Origin: Prevotellaceae bacterium
GTDB lineage: Bacteria; Bacteroidota; Bacteroidia; Bacteroidales; UBA932
DNA: 36,410 bases
Direction: 5' to 3'
NCBI GenBank assembly: GCA_031277925.1
Contig: JAITLJ010000200.1
Location: 1 to 36,410, forward strand
Shown here: positions 29,948-36,410 of the stretch, one piece after another
How the letters are laid out: each line of letters starts with the position of its first letter
How positions within the stretch are numbered: position 1 is the first letter of the stretch
The notes under the pieces: generated by a model
The model's input: the letters and a program-made list of their open reading frames with translations, nothing else
The model's database searches: none
What the model was told of the DNA's origin: nothing
Position numbers and translations under genes: made by a program

Positions 29948-31471
29948 ATGACAAAAAAATTATCACTGATTGCAGTTATTGCACTGCTTATTATTTCATG
30001 TACAGATGATATTGTTTCCATTGTTATTGACAAAATAACATTTGATCAAAATGAGTTAAAACTCACGGTAGGAGAAAAGAAAACCCTGACGGCAACAATA
30101 CTTCCTGAAGATGCAACCAATAAAACGCTGACATGGAGCAGCAACGACAAATCTGTTGCCGACGTTAACGATTCTGGCGTAGTAACCGGCACAGGAGCAG
30201 GTACAACAACCATCTTTGTAACTTCTGCCAATAAAGTACAGGCAAGTTGCATAGTAATTGTAGAACCGATCGCCGTTGATGTCCTTGCTACAGGAATAAC
30301 TCTCAACAAACCTTCGCTTACGCTCTCAATAGGCGAAACGGAAACCCTGACAGCAACAATAATTCCTGACAATACAACAAATAATACGCTGACATGGAGC
30401 AGCGATAACGAAAATGTTGCCGATGTCAATAATGCAGGAGTAGTAACAGCAATAGCCACAGGCACGGCAACTGTTACGGTAACAACTGTAAATAACATCA
30501 AAGCAACCTGTCTGATAATTGTAGGAGAAGAACAGAATGTATATGTTGCAGGATATGCATGGAACGCAGACAATAAAACTATTGCAAAAGTATGGAAAAA
30601 CGGAGAAGACTTATACTCCCTTACCACCGGCTCAAATTCAGCAGAAGCACATTCTGTTTATTTTGCAAACGACAATGTATATGTAGCCGGATTTGAAGGA
30701 AATGTAGCTAAATTATGGATAAACACCGTAGCACAATCGCTTAGCGACGGCACAAAATTGGCTGAAGCAAAATCGGTTTTTGTATCAGACGCGGATGTTT
30801 ATGTAGCAGGATATGAAAGAAACGAAAACTTGAAAACTGTAGCCAAAGTATGGAAAAACGGTAATCCAATACCTATTACAGATGGAACAAAAGATGCTCA
30901 GGCAAATTCTGTTTTCGTCTTAGGATCAGATGTATATGTTGCAGGATATGAAGCAAATGAAAGCGGAATCATTATGGCTAAATATTGGAAAAACGGCGTG
31001 TCTTATTCACTCGGCGGCAATTTCGATGTTACTAATGCTACTTCCATTTACGTATCAGGTTCAGATGTACATGTAGCAGGATACAAAATAAGCAACAATA
31101 AACATACGGCAATATTATGGACAAACGGTACGGCAAAAAATCTTACAAACGGCAGTAGAAATGCAAGCGCATATTCGGTTTACGTAGCCAAAAACAACGA
31201 TGTATATGTTGCAGGAAATGAAGCAAATTCCAATGGATATTACACTATTGCCAAAATTTGGAAAAACGGCGCTTTATTGGAAGAACTTACCGATGGAACA
31301 CAATGGGCTTATGCAAATTCTATTGTTGTAACAGAAAATAATATATACGTAGCAGGACAGGAAACTAACACAAATAATAAATCTGTAGCTAAAATATGGA
31401 AAGACGGCGAAGAACAAACGCTTACAGATGGAACAAAAGATGCTCGGGCAATGTCAATATTTGTAAAGTAG
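29948..31471 (+). CDS. Lipoprotein with two BIG2 Ig-like domains and seven 'VYVAGY...AKVWKNG...LTDGT' repeats (predicted beta-propeller)
   Basis: Lipobox ALLIISCTDD; LKLTVGEKKTLTATILPEDATNKTLTWSSNDKSVADVNDSGVVTG and a second copy; then seven repeats of about 40-47 aa to the C-terminus. Confidence 0.8.
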   Translation: MTKKLSLIAVIALLIISCTDDIVSIVIDKITFDQNELKLTVGEKKTLTATILPEDATNKTLTWSSNDKSVADVNDSGVVTGTGAGTTTIFVTSANKVQASCIVIVEPIAVDVLATGITLNKPSLTLSIGETETLTATIIPDNTTNNTLTWSSDNENVADVNNAGVVTAIATGTATVTVTTVNNIKATCLIIVGEEQNVYVAGYAWNADNKTIAKVWKNGEDLYSLTTGSNSAEAHSVYFANDNVYVAGFEGNVAKLWINTVAQSLSDGTKLAEAKSVFVSDADVYVAGYERNENLKTVAKVWKNGNPIPITDGTKDAQANSVFVLGSDVYVAGYEANESGIIMAKYWKNGVSYSLGGNFDVTNATSIYVSGSDVHVAGYKISNNKHTAILWTNGTAKNLTNGSRNASAYSVYVAKNNDVYVAGNEANSNGYYTIAKIWKNGALLEELTDGTQWAYANSIVVTENNIYVAGQETNTNNKSVAKIWKDGEEQTLTDGTKDARAMSIFVK

Positions 31472-31626
31472 AAAAATAATTAAAACACCGTTTAATGTGG
31501 CAATTTACAGTCGCAATATAATTTTTTATTGTGTTCCTGTTGCGGGTCATGCTCCTTAAAAAGTAAAATTTTCATCTGAAAATTTGATAATCGTGCATTT
31601 ATAAGGCATTAAAAACCTTTTTAAAC

Positions 31627-31854
31627 GGTCGCCTCTTAATAAATACTGAAACCATTTATGATTAATAAATTGCGGGCGGAAATTATCGAATAAAAATACC
31701 GAGTTTTATACAGATACAGGCAAAAATTCGGCAAAATATGAACATTTTTTTCTTTATCTTCGTTTTGTGTCAAGCCAAATTAACAGAAAGAAATAATTGT
31801 CCGATTTTTTTAATGTTCTAGCTTTGTCCTTTTTTTATTCGTAAGGAGCAACTA
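31627..31854 (-). mobile_element. Copy of the TAGTCGCTCCTTA-bounded MITE-like element
   Basis: GGTCGCCTCTTA...TAAGGAGCAACTA ends; internal sequence is the reverse complement of the 16643-16852 element with minor differences. Confidence 0.6.
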
Positions 31855-31979
31855 TTTCACAGTTTATAAGGAGCGACTAATTAGACAGTTTGTAAGGAAT
31901 GACTATATAAATTTAATATCTGCAAAATACCATTATATTTGAGTCTGTTTTGATACCGTTTTAGTATAAGTAACGACTA
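31842..31979 (+). repeat. Tandem/spaced TAAGGAGCGACTA iterons
   Basis: TAAGGAGCAACTA 31842, TAAGGAGCGACTA 31867, TAAGGAATGACTA 31893, TAAGTAACGACTA 31967. Confidence 0.65.
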
Positions 31980-32075
31980 ATTCTTGGTATATATGCCAAA
32001 AATATATTTGCACGACAGTTTGTTATCAGCAAACAATTCTACTTTTTTGTCATTGAAGTGAAATTCGTTTTTCTC

Positions 32076-33491
32076 TTATTTTTTAGCGACAAGATTCAGT
32101 TCTTCCGCTTTTTTTTGCATAAAACCGTATGCTTCGTTATAATCATTTTTTATAATTCCATCCAATATTGCATCCTTTATTGCATTTTTAATAATTCCTA
32201 CTTCGCGGCAAGGGTGCAATCCGTAAACATTCATAATGAGTTCGCCGGATATGGGCGGTTGAAAATTTCTGATTTTATCTTTTTCTTCAATTTCTTTAAG
32301 TTTTGTACGTACAAGTTGAAAATTAGCAAGATGCCGTTTTTGCGTTTGTTCGTTTTTCGACGTTATGTCGGCTTCGCAAAGCAGCATTAAATCGTCAATA
32401 TCATTTCCGGCATCGAAAAGCAGGCGGCGAACGGCCGAGTCGGTAACTTCGTCGAGCGACAAAGCGATTGGACGCAAATGCAGTAAAACAAGTTTTTGCA
32501 CATATTTCATTTTTTCATTCATCGGCAATCGAAGTCTCGAAAAAACGGAAGGAATCATTTTGCTTCCGATATATTCGTGTCCGTGAAAAGTCCAACCTGT
32601 TTCGGCATCATAGCGTTTTGTTATGTATTTTGCAATATCGTGCAGCAATGCAGCCCATCGCAGCCAAATATTGTTTGAGACTTTGGCAATGTTATCAACA
32701 ACTTCGAGCGTATGCAAAAAATTATCTTTATGATGTTTGCCTTCGATAGAAGCAACTCCTTTTAAATCTGCAAGTTGAGGCAAAATCATACTGAGTATTC
32801 CTGCCTGATCGAGCAATTTAAATCCTGTTGATGGTTTAGGTGATTTCAATATTTTACTCATTTCGGCACTTATTCGTTCCATTGATACAATTTTCAGTCG
32901 CTGTCTGTTATTACGTATTGCTTCGAAAACCTTATCATCAATTTTAAATTGCAGTTGCGTGGCAAATCTTATTGCGCGTATCATTCGCAGCGGATCGTCT
33001 GAAAACGTAGTATCGGGATCAAGAGGTGTACGTATAATTTTGTCGTGCAAATCCTGTATTCCTCCAAACGGGTCGATAAGCATACCGAAATCTTCTTCGT
33101 TCAAACTGAAAGCCAAAGCATTGATTGTAAAATCGCGCCGCTTCTGGTCGTCTTCAAGCGTTCCGTTTTCAACAATCGGTTTGCGCGAATTACGGTCATA
33201 AGATTCTTTTCGGGCGCCAACAAATTCAAGATCAATTTCTTTGTAATGCAGCATTGCCGTACCGAAATTTTTAAAAACAGAAACTTTTTTAATTCCTGTT
33301 TTTTTCGCAAGTTTTTTAGCAATATTGATACCGCTTCCTTCAACAACAATATCAATATCATTAGATGGCCGCTGCAAGAAATAATCACGAACAAATCCGC
33401 CAATAACAAAAATGCGCTGCTGTTCGTCTTTCGCAACTTCGCCAAGTAGCCTGAATACTTCTCTATCCAACGGATTTTTACGCTCGACCAT
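32076..33491 (-). CDS. CCA tRNA nucleotidyltransferase / poly(A) polymerase family protein with HD domain
   Basis: FVIGGFVRDYFLQRPSNDIDIVVEGSG, RRDFTINALAFSL, DPLRMIRAIRFATQL, HTLEVVDN...RWAALLHDIAKYITK. Confidence 0.92.
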   Translation of the reverse strand: MVERKNPLDREVFRLLGEVAKDEQQRIFVIGGFVRDYFLQRPSNDIDIVVEGSGINIAKKLAKKTGIKKVSVFKNFGTAMLHYKEIDLEFVGARKESYDRNSRKPIVENGTLEDDQKRRDFTINALAFSLNEEDFGMLIDPFGGIQDLHDKIIRTPLDPDTTFSDDPLRMIRAIRFATQLQFKIDDKVFEAIRNNRQRLKIVSMERISAEMSKILKSPKPSTGFKLLDQAGILSMILPQLADLKGVASIEGKHHKDNFLHTLEVVDNIAKVSNNIWLRWAALLHDIAKYITKRYDAETGWTFHGHEYIGSKMIPSVFSRLRLPMNEKMKYVQKLVLLHLRPIALSLDEVTDSAVRRLLFDAGNDIDDLMLLCEADITSKNEQTQKRHLANFQLVRTKLKEIEEKDKIRNFQPPISGELIMNVYGLHPCREVGIIKNAIKDAILDGIIKNDYNEAYGFMQKKAEELNLVAKK

Positions 33492-33587
33492 AATTATTTA
33501 TTTCGTAAATCTGTAAAAAAATAAAATTTTTAATAATAATTTCGTACAAAAGTAGTAATTTTGTTCAAAAATAAAATTTTTACAGTT

Positions 33588-34703
33588 ATGAAAATTAAAA
33601 AAACAGGCGTGGCTCTTCCTGCAATTCACGAAATGGGAAGGAAAATACAGCAGTTATGCATAGAAACAGGACAGGAATATTTATTTTTACAGCGCGGAAT
33701 AAATTCGGTTGTAAATATTGATTTAAGCGAAGTTGTAAAAACTATAGACTTCAACAGCAAAGACATACAAACCTATCCGCCAAGTCAAGGTCGCAGCGAA
33801 TTGCGCGAGGCAATAAACAGCGAATATTTTGGCGGAAAAACAGATGCTTCATGCATTTCGATTTGCGGCGGCGGAATGCCCGGCATCGACAATGCTTTTC
33901 AAATTGTGGATGTGCGAAAAATTTATCTTCCGGTCTTTCATTGGGGAAATTATCACAACGCAATGAAAATCCGCAATATCGAATATGCCGAATACGATTC
34001 GTTTGATAATTTGAACAGAATAATTTCCGAACTCAAAGACTGCGCCGTACTCTTAGGCGATCCGGGAAATCCTTTCGGAAATAAATATGATGATAATGAA
34101 ATATTTGCGATGATTAAAAAACTTGGCGATAACGGAACAGTTGTTTTTTACGACAGCCCTTATCGACGAGTTTTTTACGACAAAAGCGATGATTTTTATA
34201 TCCGCCTTTTGGAAATCGATAACCTTATAATTCTCGACAGTTTCAGCAAATCGCTGGGACTTAGCGGACAGCGATTGGGTTTTGTTCACAGCCTAAATGC
34301 AGAATTTAATCACGAAATGGCTGTACGGCTTGCTTTTGCTACAAACGGAACAAATGCCTTTGCTCAAATTCTTGTCGAAAAATTACTTACTACGGAAGCA
34401 GGCAAAAAAGCTGTAAGCGATTTTAAAACAACAACAGTAAACGAAATAACAAAAAACATAAAATATCTCAAAGAAGCAGGACTTATTGCCGATGAATTTT
34501 ATAAAGAATCTGTTCCCACAGGCATTTTTGCAATTGTAAAAATCAGCGAAGACGAACTGCTTGCAAACAGAATCGGAAGCGTAGCGCTCTCAAAATTCAC
34601 ATTATCGCAAAAACAGGAAGCTGCAAAATATTCACGCGTTTGCGTTTCGGTTAGCCATGAAAAATTTGTGGATTTTTTTGACAAAATGAAAGCAAAAATG
34701 TAA
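33588..34703 (+). CDS. Class I/II PLP-dependent aminotransferase
   Basis: YPPSQGRSELREAI, VLLGDPGNPFGNKYDDNEI, ILDSFSKSLGLSGQRLGFVHS (PLP Lys). Start moved from 33561 (TTG) to ATG 33588. Confidence 0.88.
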   Translation: MKIKKTGVALPAIHEMGRKIQQLCIETGQEYLFLQRGINSVVNIDLSEVVKTIDFNSKDIQTYPPSQGRSELREAINSEYFGGKTDASCISICGGGMPGIDNAFQIVDVRKIYLPVFHWGNYHNAMKIRNIEYAEYDSFDNLNRIISELKDCAVLLGDPGNPFGNKYDDNEIFAMIKKLGDNGTVVFYDSPYRRVFYDKSDDFYIRLLEIDNLIILDSFSKSLGLSGQRLGFVHSLNAEFNHEMAVRLAFATNGTNAFAQILVEKLLTTEAGKKAVSDFKTTTVNEITKNIKYLKEAGLIADEFYKESVPTGIFAIVKISEDELLANRIGSVALSKFTLSQKQEAAKYSRVCVSVSHEKFVDFFDKMKAKM

Positions 34704-34805
34704 AACAATTTGAATTTTACTTAATTGAATAACTGACACTTAAAAATTTGTGTTATTACGTATTACTTAAAAAATATTATTATGAACCATTAAAATAAAT
34801 TTAAA

Positions 34806-35381
34806 ATGCTGTCGCGAATAGAAGAAGACCAAAAATTGGTAAGGCAAGTTTTAAATGGCAATACAAAAGCCTATGCAAAATTATTTACAAGATATAAGGA
34901 TGCCATATATTTTTTGACAATGAAAATTGTTATAAATAAAAGCGATGCAGAAGATTTGGCATACGAAACTTTTGACAAGGCGCTTAGAAATATCGAACAG
35001 TACAATTTCAAATTTGCGTTCAGTACATGGCTGTTTCGCATAGCCGAAAATACATGTATTGATTTTTTACGCAAGCGCAAAAACAATCATGTTACCATCG
35101 AAAACAACAACGATGATAATGTAGAATTTGCAATCGGCGAAGATTCAATTCAATCAACTGTTTTGAATCCCGAAGAAGTTATGATTCGCGAACAGCAAAT
35201 CATGCTGATGCAAAGATTGCTTGAACAACTTAAACCAAAATACAAAAATCTTATAGAACTGCGTTATTTCAAAGATTATTCCTACGAAGAAATTGCCGCC
35301 GAATTGAAAATGCCTATCGGAACAGTAAAAACATTATTATTTCGAGCAAAAACGGCGCTTGTAAAATTAATTGCACAATAA
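34806..35381 (+). CDS. RNA polymerase sigma-70 family (ECF-type) sigma factor
   Basis: Region 2 DAEDLAYETFDKALRNIEQYNFKFAFSTWLFRIAENTCIDFLRKRK; region 4 LIELRYFKDYSYEEIAAELKMPIGTVKTLLFRAKTAL. Confidence 0.93.
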   Translation: MLSRIEEDQKLVRQVLNGNTKAYAKLFTRYKDAIYFLTMKIVINKSDAEDLAYETFDKALRNIEQYNFKFAFSTWLFRIAENTCIDFLRKRKNNHVTIENNNDDNVEFAIGEDSIQSTVLNPEEVMIREQQIMLMQRLLEQLKPKYKNLIELRYFKDYSYEEIAAELKMPIGTVKTLLFRAKTALVKLIAQ

Positions 35382-35392
35382 AATAAAAAACA

Positions 35393-36022
35393 ATGAACGA
35401 AATTCTGAAATATTTTCCTAAATTGACCGAAAACAAAAAAACACAATTGTCACAACTTGGCGATTTGTACAAATTTTGGAATGTACAGATAAATGTTGTA
35501 TCGCGAAAAGACATAGAAAATATTTATAATCACCACATTTTACATTCGCTTGCTATTGCAAAAATCATTTCATTTGAAGCAAATACAAAAATCCTTGACG
35601 TAGGCACAGGCGGCGGTTTTCCGGGCATTCCGCTTGCAATAATGTTTCCCGACACGCAATTTACTTTGATTGATTCGATAAATAAAAAAATAAAAGTTGT
35701 GAACGCAATTGTCGAAAGTCTTGAGTTGAAAAATGTTTGTACGATGCCAGTTCGCGTCGAAAAACTAAACCAAAAATTTGATTTTGTCGTAAGCAGAGCC
35801 GTTACCGATTTGCCTTCTTTTGTTTCGTGGGTTTGGAACAAAATAACTCCCGACGGCAACAATGCTTTGCCTAACGGCATTATTTATCTCAAAGGCGGCG
35901 ATTTGCACAACGAACTGAAAGCCACAAAAATATCAAAACGTCAAATTGCCGTTTATGCAATAAAAAACTTTTTCGACGATATTTTTTTTGAAACAAAGCA
36001 AATAATTTATATTCAAAGATAA
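35393..36022 (+). CDS. rsmG: 16S rRNA (guanine527-N7)-methyltransferase
   Basis: ILDVGTGGGFPGIPLAIMFPDTQFTLIDSINKKIKVV SAM motif; N-terminal FWNVQINVVSRKDIENIYNHHILHSLAI; FVVSRAVTDLPSF. Confidence 0.94.
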   Translation: MNEILKYFPKLTENKKTQLSQLGDLYKFWNVQINVVSRKDIENIYNHHILHSLAIAKIISFEANTKILDVGTGGGFPGIPLAIMFPDTQFTLIDSINKKIKVVNAIVESLELKNVCTMPVRVEKLNQKFDFVVSRAVTDLPSFVSWVWNKITPDGNNALPNGIIYLKGGDLHNELKATKISKRQIAVYAIKNFFDDIFFETKQIIYIQR

Positions 36023-36077
36023 AACAGCCGAACAATACACAAAAATCATAAATAAACGTAAATACAGGCATTTTAAT

Positions 36078-36170
36078 TAGTCGCTCCTTCCTAATAAAAA
36101 AAGGACAATGCTAAAACATTAAAAAATTCGGACAATTATTTCTTTCTGTTAATTTGCCTTGACACAAAAA
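36078..36170 (+). repeat. Left part of another TAGTCGCTCCTTA-family element
   Basis: TAGTCGCTCCTTCCTAATAAAAAAAGGACAATGCTAAAACATTAAAAAATTCGGACAATTATTTCTTTCTGTTAATTTGCCTTGACACAAAAAG matches 16643-16730. Confidence 0.75.
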
Positions 36171-36410
36171 GTAACCAACCGAAGCGTAGCGGAGTTCGCG
36201 AACACCGATAAAAAATAAAAACAGCGTGAGCAAAAAGTCAAGAGCAGCCGACGCTATACGGTAACTCCGATTTAGGCTTATGACCTGAGGAAACGCCGCC
36301 TGCTCTACGCTCTAATAAGTTTTCTGCATGTTGATTATTAGAAAAGTACAGCCAAATTCAATCCAAAAGATGAATAGCAATAAAGATCGGCATAGACTTC
36401 GCAGGCGGGG

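Noticed and set aside
30046-30627. 193-aa minus-strand ORF
   Set aside because: Antisense to the BIG2 region; its repetitiveness mirrors the sense repeats.
33045-33449. 134-aa plus-strand ORF
   Set aside because: Antisense to the nucleotidyltransferase head domain, which has clear conserved motifs.
1-36410. tRNA or rRNA genes
   Set aside because: No cloverleaf-like or rRNA-like segment recognised by eye; a tRNA scan would be needed for certainty.

Overview
AT-rich Bacteroidetes/Bacteroidales-type chromosomal window. It holds two SusC/SusD outer-membrane uptake loci. Locus 1 is SusC-SusD-lipoprotein (3444-9485). Locus 2 is SusC-SusD-HExxH lipoprotein-DUF4302-like lipoprotein-BACON protein (17590-25872). 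Housekeeping genes lie between and around them: HAD phosphatase, metallophosphoesterase, L31 type B, Lon, GcvT, TraB/GumN, CCA-adding/polyA polymerase family, aminotransferase, sigma factor and RsmG. There is also an orphan tyrosine recombinase (26392-27201, minus) and a BIG2 plus seven-repeat surface protein. The strongest non-genic signal is a pair of related 159-bp segments (3053-3211 and 17393-17551), one immediately upstream of each SusC gene. Each is bounded by 23-bp inverted repeats and contains a Bacteroidetes-type promoter (TTTG-N19-TATCTTTG) pointing into SusC. Similarity between the two regions stops at the inverted repeats. This fits phase-variable invertible promoters, or alternatively a promoter-carrying MITE. 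Other notable items are a MITE-like family bounded by TAGTCGCTCCTTA, a second repeat family carrying a conserved micro-ORF (MAKTTYL...), an in-frame TGA truncating a barrel-like protein, an orphan promoter-to-terminator unit, and competing hairpins after lon. All calls are by eye; no database or folding program was run.
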